A stretch of 10,750 nucleotides of DNA. It comes from Acholeplasmatales bacterium (GTDB lineage: Bacteria > Bacillota_I > Bacilli_A > Acholeplasmatales > Anaeroplasmataceae). Below, piece after piece: positions 1-5,922 of the stretch. Position numbers and translations under genes: made by a program. The notes under the pieces were generated by a model. The model did not search any database, was not told the origin of the DNA, and worked only from the letters and a program-made list of their open reading frames with translations. The DNA lies in NCBI GenBank assembly GCA_016282815.1, contig JAEELU010000082.1, positions 1-10,750 of the forward strand, read 5' to 3'. Position 1 is the first letter of the stretch, and each line of letters starts with the position of its first letter.

Positions 1-1291
1 AATCTAAACCGTCAAATACAGATACACCTGGGAATTCGCCACGACCATTTAAATCATCTTCAATTCTGAGTAATTGGTTGTACTTAGCGATTCTATCAGT
101 TCTTGATGCAGAACCAGTCTTAATTTGACCAGCGTTTGTACCAACAACGATGTCAGCAATTGTAGTATCCTCAGTTTCACCAGATCTGTGTGAAACGATT
201 GCTGTATAACCAGCTCTCTTAGCCATTTCGATAGCTTCGAAAGTCTCAGTTAATGTACCGATTTGGTTAACCTTAATTAGGATTGCATTTGCAACGCCCA
301 TTTCGATACCCTTAGAAAGTCTCTTTGTATTAGTAACGAATAAGTCATCACCAACTAATTGGATCTTCTTACCTAACTTCTCAGTTAAATACTTCCAGCC
401 TTCCCAGTCATCCTCAGCAAGACCATCTTCGATTGTAACAATTGGGAACTTCTCTGTTAGAGGAATATAGTACTTATCAACCATATCCTTAGAGTTGAAT
501 TCACCCTTGTCAGCCTTTAATGTATAAAGACCAGTCTTAGCATCATAGAATTCTGATGCAGCAACGTCGATACCTAAGCAGATATCCTTTCCTGGAACAT
601 ATCCAGCAGCCTTAATAGCTTCAACAACACGCTCAAATGCTTCTGTATTTGAACCTAACTTAGGTGCATAACCACCTTCGTCACCAACTGAAGTTACATA
701 ACCATTCTTCTTTAAGATTGTCTTTAAAGCATGGAATACTTCAGCACCCATTCTAACTGCTTCCTTAATTGAAGGAGCACCAACAGGTAAAATCATTATT
801 TCTTGGAAATCAATACAGAAATCAGCATGTGCACCACCATTTAAGATATTCATCATTGGAAGTGGTAATTGCTTTGCATTGAATCCTCCGAAATAGTTAT
901 ATAGAGGAATACCATAGAAATTAGCTGCAGCTCTAGCGCAAGCCATAGATACACCAAGTGTAGCATTAGCTCCTAACTTACCCTTGTTTTCAGTACCGTC
1001 AAGTTCAATCATTAAATGATCGATTGCTACTTGTTGAGTAACATCGAAACCTAATAACTTTGGTGCGATAATGTCGTTAACGTTCTTAACTGCCTTCTCA
1101 GTTCCCTTTCCGTTATAACGTGACTTGTCTCCATCACGTAACTCTAATGCTTCATGCTCACCAGTTGAAGCACCACTTGGAACTAAAGCACGTCCAAATG
1201 CACCTGATTCAGTTGTAACCTCAACCTCTACAGTTGGATTACCACGAGAGTCTAATACTTCTCTAGCGTATACGCTTGTAATAAATGGCAT
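1..1291 (-). CDS. eno: Enolase (phosphopyruvate hydratase), 3' end cut by window
   Basis: Enolase interconverts 2-phosphoglycerate and phosphoenolpyruvate in glycolysis; it is a cytosolic, Mg-dependent homo-oligomer. The 430 visible codons start MPFITSVYAREVLDSRGNPT and include the substrate loop (VPSGASTGEHEA), GGAHADFCIDFQEIM, the metal-ligand segments LGIDVAASEF, TIEDGLAEDDW and VGDDLF, the catalytic-Lys segment ILIKVNQIGT, and SHRSGETED near the C-terminus. Family members are about 430 residues long, and no stop is reached by base 1, so only a few terminal residues are missing. The start is fixed by AAGGAGAT at 1301-1308, nine bases upstream of the ATG. It has its own promoter and is separated by about 115 bp from the next gene, so it is probably monocistronic at its 5' end. 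The identification is essentially certain. Confidence 0.98.
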   Translation of the reverse strand, partial: MPFITSVYAREVLDSRGNPTVEVEVTTESGAFGRALVPSGASTGEHEALELRDGDKSRYNGKGTEKAVKNVNDIIAPKLLGFDVTQQVAIDHLMIELDGTENKGKLGANATLGVSMACARAAANFYGIPLYNYFGGFNAKQLPLPMMNILNGGAHADFCIDFQEIMILPVGAPSIKEAVRMGAEVFHALKTILKKNGYVTSVGDEGGYAPKLGSNTEAFERVVEAIKAAGYVPGKDICLGIDVAASEFYDAKTGLYTLKADKGEFNSKDMVDKYYIPLTEKFPIVTIEDGLAEDDWEGWKYLTEKLGKKIQLVGDDLFVTNTKRLSKGIEMGVANAILIKVNQIGTLTETFEAIEMAKRAGYTAIVSHRSGETEDTTIADIVVGTNAGQIKTGSASRTDRIAKYNQLLRIEDDLNGRGEFPGVSVFDGLD

Positions 1292-1342
1292 AAAAAATAC
1301 ATCTCCTTAATATTTATATTATTTTTGTTTTAAACCGTATGT

Positions 1343-1351
1343 ATTATATCA
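1343..1351 (-). promoter_or_regulatory. Extended -10 promoter of eno
   Basis: The minus strand reads TGATATAAT (TATAAT at 1348-1343, TG at 1351-1350), a perfect extended -10 element. It lies about 50 bases upstream of the eno start and its Shine-Dalgarno site. No good -35 hexamer sits 16-18 bases upstream, which is normal for extended -10 promoters and leaves room for activator dependence. Confidence 0.6.
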
Positions 1352-1393
1352 TAATACAATAAGAATTTACTACTAACTTTATTCACATTTTTC

Positions 1394-1408
1394 TTGAAAA
1401 CGCTTTTT
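1394..1408 (+). promoter_or_regulatory. cre-like (CcpA) site upstream of eno promoter
   Basis: TTGAAAACGCTTTTT matches the catabolite-responsive element consensus WTGNAANCGNWNNCW at every fixed position but one (the final C is T). Its centre lies roughly 65 bases upstream of the predicted eno transcription start, on the upstream side of the promoter where CcpA activates some genes such as B. subtilis ackA. It also overlaps the stop codon of the 1407-1898 gene. Short degenerate motifs occur by chance in AT-rich DNA, so this is only a candidate. Confidence 0.35.
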
Positions 1409-1898
1409 AGTTATTTCTTCTTCCTTTAGCCAATAAATAACAGCTTACGAAAGCTAATATATAAATTAAAATATTAACTATACCTAGGATGATATCTTTT
1501 GTGCTTCCATATCTAATTCCAAATATTAATTCAGAAACAGGACTTATTAAAAATGATAAATAAAAATTACCATCACCAAGAACATTAAAGAAATTATGAA
1601 AACCATTTAAAAATAAGCTATATGTAAAATGTGAAATAAATAAGCCTAATATCATAAATGGAATAATTAATACTGGATATAAAATATGAAAATTAAAATA
1701 TGACTTATTTACTCTATATCCAACCATTAATGAAATAATTACTAAGCCTATAGAAAGCTTAACATCAATATATGCGAATAAGAAATCTAAAGCACCGCCT
1801 AAAATTCCTGCTAATATTCCAAATAACACACCATTTATTATTACATTTTGTAAATCTTTTTTATAAATTGGCTCTTGCCAATTACTTCTTTTAAACAT
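1407..1898 (-). CDS. Small polytopic membrane protein of unknown function
   Basis: I do not recognise this 163-residue protein. It has about four hydrophobic helices (near residues 22-44, 48-61, 73-98 and 134-157), a short Lys/Arg-bearing N-terminus (MFKRSNWQEP) and a basic C-terminal tail (AKGRRNN). No enzymatic motif is visible. A Gly-rich first helix (GILAGILGGALDF) and a less hydrophobic central stretch (residues 99-120) are the only distinguishing marks. It lies between ribU and eno on the same strand. Its only Shine-Dalgarno candidate, GGTGAT at 1910-1905, is inside the 3' arm of a terminator-like hairpin that ends directly before the ATG, so expression may be low or controlled by readthrough. 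A TATAAT at 1972-1967, overlapping the ribU stop codon, could be its own -10 element. That it is a real gene is likely from length and membrane pattern, but function is unknown. Confidence 0.7.
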   Translation of the reverse strand: MFKRSNWQEPIYKKDLQNVIINGVLFGILAGILGGALDFLFAYIDVKLSIGLVIISLMVGYRVNKSYFNFHILYPVLIIPFMILGLFISHFTYSLFLNGFHNFFNVLGDGNFYLSFLISPVSELIFGIRYGSTKDIILGIVNILIYILAFVSCYLLAKGRRNN

Positions 1899-1940
1899 AA
1901 AAAATCACCAAAGATATTTTAAATCAATTGGTGATTTTTT
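1899..1940 (-). terminator. Intrinsic terminator after ribU, possibly bidirectional
   Basis: A perfect 13-bp inverted repeat has arms at 1899-1911 and 1928-1940 with a 16-base loop. On the minus strand the stem core is ATCACCAA/TTGGTGAT followed by six T residues, the usual intrinsic-terminator form, placed 28 bases after the ribU stop. The symmetrical A/T flanks mean it could also work in the plus direction. Unusually, the T tract runs straight into the ATG of the 1407-1898 gene. Confidence 0.8.
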
Positions 1941-1967
1941 ACAATAATAATTACTTATTTGAAACAA

Positions 1968-2801
1968 TTATATGTTACTGTCATTTTCATCTAATTCTTT
2001 TGATTCTTTGAATTCTAAATCATCGATATTTCCGGTTTTTTCTTCAGTAAAATCACCAACAAAATAAACGATTAGCATCTTCAATCTCTTATATAATAGG
2101 AATGTTATTGCAAATACGATTACATATCTAAATAAATTAAATGGAACTACACCTACAAATAGATAATATAGCATAAAATTATCATCTGTAACAACGCCAT
2201 TACCACCACTAATAATTGTATCCATAGTACCTGTTAGAGCCACTTGAGGATATCCTGCAATACCCTTATAAGCTGGTATTAGTATTAACCAGTTAGATAC
2301 AGTTGCTACAAATGTAGCTGAAAGCATACCTATAGCTAAAGATACTAGGGCACCCTTAATATTTCTGTGCTTCTTATAGATTAAGCCAGATACTAATACT
2401 AATGTTACACCAATTAATAGATCTGCAAGCTCACCTACTCCTACTGTAGATGTACCTGGAAGCTTACAAAAGAATCTAACAACTATTACTAGTACTCCTG
2501 ATATAGGTCCATACATAAATGAAGTAATTAATGCTGGTATTTCAGAAAACTGAATATCAAGCCAGCTTGGGAAGAATGGTAAATTAAATTTACCATAATA
2601 ATATAAAACAATTGATATAGCACTAAATATAGCTATTACTGACATCTGTTTTACATTCATTTTCTTTAAATGAAGCTTTTCCTGTAGGAAGGCATATAAA
2701 TATCCAAATGATAATAGGAATATTATAGCACCTGATATTTCTAAAAGATAAATATACCAACCGACTGTGTATTTAGCCTTTGGATTATCCACAGGTGGCA
2801 C
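1968..2801 (-). CDS. ribU: RibU-type ECF transporter substrate-binding (S) component, riboflavin uptake
   Basis: RibU binds riboflavin in the membrane and works with the shared energy-coupling module (EcfT, EcfA, EcfA'), which is not in this window. The family core runs from about residue 46 (LKKMNVKQMSVIAIFSAIS) to 240, with the signature LDIQFSEIPALITSFMYGPISG (shown in two pieces: LDIQFSEIPAL, MYGPISG) and the ligand-loop motif GTSTVGVGELADLLIG at 116-131. Assignment to riboflavin is strengthened by the FMN riboswitch upstream. Start is GTG at 2799-2801, with AAGGGG (2814-2809) seven bases upstream. At 277 residues it exceeds the usual RibU length of about 190-210. The excess is an additional hydrophobic helix at residues 15-40 and a C-terminal tail (251-277) carrying ten Asp/Glu. 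It is the second gene of the riboswitch transcript, 15 bp after the small peptide gene. Confidence 0.93.
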   Translation of the reverse strand: MPPVDNPKAKYTVGWYIYLLEISGAIIFLLSFGYLYAFLQEKLHLKKMNVKQMSVIAIFSAISIVLYYYGKFNLPFFPSWLDIQFSEIPALITSFMYGPISGVLVIVVRFFCKLPGTSTVGVGELADLLIGVTLVLVSGLIYKKHRNIKGALVSLAIGMLSATFVATVSNWLILIPAYKGIAGYPQVALTGTMDTIISGGNGVVTDDNFMLYYLFVGVVPFNLFRYVIVFAITFLLYKRLKMLIVYFVGDFTEEKTGNIDDLEFKESKELDENDSNI

Positions 2802-2816
2802 AAAGCTTCCCCTTAA

Positions 2817-2936
2817 TTAATTATTTAGAAGAAATCCTGTAAGGATTAATCCTAATCCTATTAATATTGTTACAATGAACAAAATTAATAATTTGTAAGC
2901 AATTATAGTTTTGCTAAACTTGTTTTCCTTTTCCAT
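2817..2936 (-). CDS. 39-residue single-helix membrane peptide in the FMN-riboswitch operon
   Basis: This short reading frame begins MEKENKFSKT and ends LTGFLLNN before TAA. A strong Shine-Dalgarno site, GGAGG (2947-2943), lies six bases before the ATG. The N-terminus is charged and residues from about 11 to 37 form one continuous hydrophobic helix (AYKLLILFIVTILIG and onwards), so a small inner-membrane protein is expected, N-terminus in the cytoplasm by the positive-inside rule. It is the first gene after the riboswitch terminator, and its stop lies only three bases before the ribU Shine-Dalgarno site, so translation is probably coupled to ribU. I know of no named family for it. It could be a stabilising partner of RibU or a translated leader. 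The strong ribosome binding site and coherent helix argue against a chance frame. Confidence 0.65.
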   Translation of the reverse strand: MEKENKFSKTIIAYKLLILFIVTILIGLGLILTGFLLNN

Positions 2937-2977
2937 AAAAGTCCTCCAATTATTTTTTCTAAACCTTCATGTACTTC

Positions 2978-3011
2978 AAAAAAAATATGCCTCCTAAAAG
3001 GGGCATATTTT
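2978..3011 (-). terminator. Riboswitch-controlled intrinsic terminator (expression platform)
   Basis: On the minus strand AAAATATGCC (3011-3002) pairs with GGCATATTTT (2991-2982), and the stem runs into eight T residues (2985-2978). It lies about 23 bases after the FMN aptamer and before the first coding region, which is the arrangement of a transcription-attenuating riboswitch: FMN binding should allow this hairpin to form and stop synthesis. A possible antiterminator pairs TTTTAT just after the aptamer with ATAAAA at the base of this stem; that pairing is weak and uncertain. Confidence 0.82.
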
Positions 3012-3033
3012 ATATCAAATAATCGTTTATAAA

Positions 3034-3137
3034 ACTTCTCTCATCCAGACTCTACTGTCGGTATAGGAATTACACCTATTCATGCATAATGCTCGCGGAC
3101 TGTACCGCCGGTATGGAATTACACCAAACCCCGAAGT
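3034..3137 (-). promoter_or_regulatory. FMN riboswitch (RFN element) controlling riboflavin uptake
   Basis: The minus strand carries the conserved RFN blocks in order: P1 ACTTC (3137-3133) with GAAGT (3038-3034), then CGGGGTTTGGTG, ATTCC, ATACCGGCGGTA, AGTCCGCGAGC, a variable arm, AGGTGTAATTCCTATACCGAC, AGTAGAGTCTGGATG and AGAGAAG. Blocks and spacing match the FMN aptamer throughout. It is followed by an intrinsic terminator and by the membrane peptide and RibU genes, so high FMN should switch off riboflavin import. Confidence 0.96.
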
Positions 3138-3157
3138 ATATGAAAATTTACGAATTA

Positions 3158-3186
3158 ATTATATATCTAAGATTATATATTGTCTA
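3158..3186 (-). promoter_or_regulatory. Promoter of the FMN riboswitch-ribU transcript
   Basis: Minus-strand -35 TAGACA (3186-3181; five of six consensus bases) is separated by exactly 17 bp from -10 TATAAT (3163-3158). Transcription would start near 3151, about a dozen bases before the aptamer, which is the right place for a riboswitch transcript. The -35 lies ten bases beyond the gpmI stop codon. Confidence 0.75.
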
Positions 3187-3196
3187 TAGTAAATTA

Positions 3197-4720
3197 TTAT
3201 TTACTAACAATTAATGACTTAGAAGTCATATCCTCAGGAATTTCAATTCCTAATAGCTCAAGTAATGTTGGAGCTAAATCAGATAAAATACCATTTCTAA
3301 TCTTAACATTCTTATCAGTAATTACTACTGGAACTGGGTTAGTTGTATGTGCTGTATATGGCTTACCCTCTTCGTCAGCAAGCTTTTCAGCATTACCATG
3401 GTCTGCAGTGATAATTGCTACACCACCAACCTCATCTAATGCCTTAACAACCTGACCTACACAGTCATCTACTGCCTCTACTGCCTTAACAGCTGCAGGG
3501 ATAACACCTGTATGACCAACCATATCACAGTTAGCGAAATTTAAGATAATAGTATCATACTTTTGTGATTTGATTGCTTCTACAACCTTATCCTTAACCT
3601 CATAAGCACTCATTTCAGGCTTTAGATCGTATGTAGCAACCTTTGGTGAATTTACTAATATTCTATCAGCACCAACGATTTCTCTATCGGCACCACCATC
3701 AAAGAAGAATGTTACGTGTGCATATTTTTCTGTTTCAGCTATTCTTAATTGCTTTAAGCCAGCCTTAGAAATAATATCACCATATAAATTATCAAGCTTT
3801 TGTAATCCAAATGCTAATTCTCCCTTAACCTGATCAGCATACTTCATCATTGAAACGAATGTAGTATACTTAGGTCCCTTTGTAGTATCAAGCTTATATG
3901 GTTTATCAGGATTATATACAATACCATCTGGATTTGACATTGCTGTAGCTATTTGAATTGCTCTATCTGGTCTAAAGTTTGCAAATACAATTGAATCACC
4001 TGTCTCAATCATACCATTCTTATCTGATACAAATGGAACAACGAATTCATCAGTTACTCCAGCCTCATAGCTCTTATTAATGCCTTCGATTGGGTTTTCA
4101 AAATATTCACCCTTACATATAGTCATTGCATCATAAGCCTTTTGAATTCTATCAAAATTCTTATCTCTGTCCATACCATAGTATCTTCCACCTACAGTAG
4201 CAACCTTTACATTACCTTCCTTCATAATCTTCTCAAGATAGATTGCTGCACTCTTTGGTGCTACATCTCTACCATCTAGGAAAGCATGATAATATACATC
4301 CTTAATGCCCTTAGAATGTGCAAGCTTTGCAATTGCGATAATGTGTGTAGTGTGTGAATGTACACCACCATCAGAGCATAATCCAAAAATATGGAATTTC
4401 TTATTGTTCTTTAATGCATTATCGATTGCATTATTAATTGCAGGATTATCATTAAATTCTCCTGTCTTAATAGAATTATTAATTCTTGATAGGCTTTGCC
4501 ATACAATTCTACCAGCACCGATGTTCATGTGACCTACCTCACTATTACCCATCTGTCCCTCTGGTAAACCAACTGCCTCACCCGAAGCGTCTAATTGTTT
4601 AGTGTCAAATTCACTAAAAATCCTATCTAAATTTGGCTTTTTAGCCAATGATACTGCGTTAGTAGAGCTTGCCTCTGCTAAGCCATATCCATCCATAATT
4701 ATTAAACAAACTGGTCTCAT
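3197..4720 (-). CDS. gpmI: 2,3-bisphosphoglycerate-independent phosphoglycerate mutase
   Basis: GpmI converts 3-phosphoglycerate to 2-phosphoglycerate in the cytosol through a phosphoserine intermediate with two Mn ions. At 507 residues it has the normal family length. Visible active-site elements are metal ligand D10 (IIMDGYG), nucleophile Ser60 (MGNSEVGHMNIGAGR), H121 (GGVHSHTTHI), DGRD at 149-152, GGRYYGMDRD, NFRPDRAIQ, FFFDGGADRE, NFANCDMVGHTG, the metal pair D440-H441 (ITADHGNAEKL) and H458 (TAHTTNPVP). The start is supported by GAGG (4731-4728) seven bases upstream. It lies 32 bp after the prenyltransferase-fold gene, so the two are probably co-transcribed, although a TATAAT at 4745-4740 might give a very short-leadered second promoter. 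Eno, the next glycolytic step, lies nearby on the same strand. No convincing terminator follows the stop codon. Confidence 0.98.
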   Translation of the reverse strand: MRPVCLIIMDGYGLAEASSTNAVSLAKKPNLDRIFSEFDTKQLDASGEAVGLPEGQMGNSEVGHMNIGAGRIVWQSLSRINNSIKTGEFNDNPAINNAIDNALKNNKKFHIFGLCSDGGVHSHTTHIIAIAKLAHSKGIKDVYYHAFLDGRDVAPKSAAIYLEKIMKEGNVKVATVGGRYYGMDRDKNFDRIQKAYDAMTICKGEYFENPIEGINKSYEAGVTDEFVVPFVSDKNGMIETGDSIVFANFRPDRAIQIATAMSNPDGIVYNPDKPYKLDTTKGPKYTTFVSMMKYADQVKGELAFGLQKLDNLYGDIISKAGLKQLRIAETEKYAHVTFFFDGGADREIVGADRILVNSPKVATYDLKPEMSAYEVKDKVVEAIKSQKYDTIILNFANCDMVGHTGVIPAAVKAVEAVDDCVGQVVKALDEVGGVAIITADHGNAEKLADEEGKPYTAHTTNPVPVVITDKNVKIRNGILSDLAPTLLELLGIEIPEDMTSKSLIVSK

Positions 4721-4752
4721 TTTTATACCTCGCCACTAAATTATATACCAAA

Positions 4753-5682
4753 TTACTCTATTCTTCCACAAATTTTTAAATAATAATAATTATTTACTGT
4801 AATAGCACCTATCCATTTTAGACTCGCACTATCAGCCTCAGGATAATCATTATATCCCCAATCACCTGAATAATCCCATAAACCAAATGGCTTAATAGAT
4901 TCAAGTAAATAATCAAGCTCATCATTCTTTAATTCATCAAGCTTACTATCATTTAAATACAATCCACATTCTAAAGCGTGAATCTCATTTACGTTCTCAT
5001 AATTGCTAGAATAATTATTAATTATATTATTAACAAGCTTCTCTTCCATCTTAGAATAGTGCTCATTATAAATATTTAGCTTCTTTAATGAATTTAATAG
5101 ACTCATATAGGCTATAGCCTCATATCTATTAAATTCATCCTTGCTATAGAAATCCTTTAAGCATACATCAAGCATTTTTAATGCCTTCTTATAATATGCT
5201 TTAGTTGGCTTACAGAATAATAATGTATAACCAATTAATGCAGCTGTAGGATTGTATCCAAATAATTCTTTATTTTCGTTATTATATGAGAATACCTTTG
5301 CATGAGCAAAATTATCATTTGATTTAACATTTGGATTCCATTTATTATTAATAATATCACATCTATTATATAGATAATTACATGCCTTATTAACGATAGA
5401 TTCAAACATTTCTTCCTTACATGATGAATCAAAACCAACCATATCTAATAATCTAAAAGCCTCATATACCTGATATGGACTACTATTTATATTATAATTA
5501 TCTATAAATAATCCACCCTTAAATCCACCATCAGTATTTTGATAGAATGTTAGACAATCAAGTAATAATTCTTTATCTAAGTATCCATCTAATATATTGA
5601 ACATACATACATCTACATCTCTAGCTTTTAAAGCTATTTGATTAGACATATCATTTCTTTGTTCTTTAGTTAACTTTTTCAT
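4753..5682 (-). CDS. Prenyltransferase/squalene-oxidase-fold (alpha/alpha toroid) protein, function unknown
   Basis: The 309-residue protein shows the repeated helical-hairpin pattern of the terpenoid-cyclase/protein-prenyltransferase fold. The clearest unit is FYQNTDGGFKGG (46-57), followed by SPYQVYEAFRLLDMVGF, then GYNPTAALIGYTLLF (142-156), FNRYEAIAYMSLLNSL (184-199) and a Trp/Tyr-rich end, LWDYSGDWGYNDYPEADSAS (268-287). I see neither the DxDD motif of squalene-hopene cyclases nor DDxxD motifs, no signal peptide and no membrane helix. It is therefore not an obvious cyclase and may bind a ligand or peptide. Start ATG follows GGGGTGAT (5693-5686), which is seven-eighths complementary to the 16S tail. 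It heads a probable two-gene unit with gpmI, and a -10-like TATAAT (5720-5715) lies upstream. Fold assignment is fairly confident; activity is not assigned. Confidence 0.75.
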   Translation of the reverse strand: MKKLTKEQRNDMSNQIALKARDVDVCMFNILDGYLDKELLLDCLTFYQNTDGGFKGGLFIDNYNINSSPYQVYEAFRLLDMVGFDSSCKEEMFESIVNKACNYLYNRCDIINNKWNPNVKSNDNFAHAKVFSYNNENKELFGYNPTAALIGYTLLFCKPTKAYYKKALKMLDVCLKDFYSKDEFNRYEAIAYMSLLNSLKKLNIYNEHYSKMEEKLVNNIINNYSSNYENVNEIHALECGLYLNDSKLDELKNDELDYLLESIKPFGLWDYSGDWGYNDYPEADSASLKWIGAITVNNYYYLKICGRIE

Positions 5683-5714
5683 CGAATCACCCCAACCAAA
5701 AGATATTTTACAAT

Positions 5715-5720
5715 ATTATA
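5715..5720 (-). promoter_or_regulatory. Candidate -10 box for the prenyltransferase-fold gene
   Basis: A minus-strand TATAAT lies about 33 bases before the start codon and 22 bases before the Shine-Dalgarno site. No credible -35 hexamer is found 16-18 bases upstream. A perfect AT-only inverted repeat (arms 5751-5759 and 5763-5771) sits about 30 bases further upstream and could be an operator or chance. In this AT-rich background the call is weak. Confidence 0.35.
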
Positions 5721-5790
5721 GATAAAAATTAAATAGATACATTTAAAATAAATAATTATCTTATAATTATTAATTCCATCAAGCATAATT

Positions 5791-5841
5791 AAAAAGACCC
5801 TATATTGTAGGTTTCCAATTGATTCTACTTTTATAGGGTCT
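5791..5841 (-). terminator. Long-stem intrinsic terminator after the TIR/Sel1 cassette
   Basis: On the minus strand AGACCCTATA (5841-5832) pairs perfectly with TATAGGGTCT (5804-5795), followed by a T run (5794-5790). An inner helix, GTAG with CTAC (5828-5825 and 5810-5807), extends the structure into a loop of about 14 bases. It lies downstream of the TIR/Sel1 gene and its paralogue remnant and upstream of the prenyltransferase-fold gene. It probably ends the cassette transcript. The large two-tier structure might also be a leader element, but no known riboswitch motif is present. Confidence 0.72.
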
Positions 5842-5876
5842 AGTCTATTTAATTACTGTATTTAATTTAAATTTAA

Positions 5877-5906
5877 TCAAACAGGACAAATGTTAATCTG
5901 TTTCAC
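5877..5906 (-). pseudogene. Remnant of a second TIR-family gene: first nine codons only
   Basis: Directly after the TIR/Sel1 stop codon the minus strand reads AAGGTGAG (a Shine-Dalgarno site), then GTG and codons for MKQINICPV, then TGA. The neighbouring TIR gene begins ATG with codons for MKQINVCPV, preceded by AAAGGTG. Over the 29 aligned coding bases I count 24 identities. The start change ATG/GTG, AAG/AAA and CAA/CAG are conservative for the protein, and GTC/ATT gives a Val/Ile change, so the copy diverged while it still encoded protein. After the shared TGTCCTGTTTG the sequences part completely. This looks like the 5' end of a tandem paralogue whose body was deleted. The alternative, a functional nine-residue peptide, seems unlikely. 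Confidence 0.75.
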
Positions 5907-5922
5907 AAATAACACTCACCTT

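Noticed and set aside
1125..1310. Plus-strand frame of 61 codons opposite the eno start
   Set aside because: It lies wholly antisense to well-conserved enolase codons and the eno ribosome binding site, has no ribosome binding site of its own and no recognisable protein pattern.
3187..3206. TAGTAAA/TTTACTA inverted repeat at the gpmI stop codon as a terminator
   Set aside because: It is AT-only apart from one pair, includes the stop codon in its loop, lacks a T tract, and overlaps the better-supported riboswitch promoter.
3180..3455. Plus-strand frame of 91 codons opposite the gpmI 3' end
   Set aside because: It is the complement of conserved gpmI coding sequence, Ser/Thr-rich in the way antisense frames are, and lacks translation signals.
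5235..5438. Minus-strand frame of 67 codons inside the prenyltransferase-fold gene
   Set aside because: It is an out-of-frame shadow of a longer coherent protein and is full of Ile runs typical of shifted AT-rich codons.
5751..5771. AT-only inverted repeat (AATAATTAT, CTT, ATAATTATT) as a terminator or regulatory RNA
   Set aside because: It contains no G-C pair in its arms and no T tract; in this composition it is best treated as possible chance and is only mentioned beside the nearby -10 box.
5791..5841. Two-tier hairpin considered as a T-box or other riboswitch leader for the prenyltransferase-fold gene
   Set aside because: No T-box sequence or known aptamer consensus is visible, and the stem followed by a T run after the upstream cassette is fully explained as a terminator.
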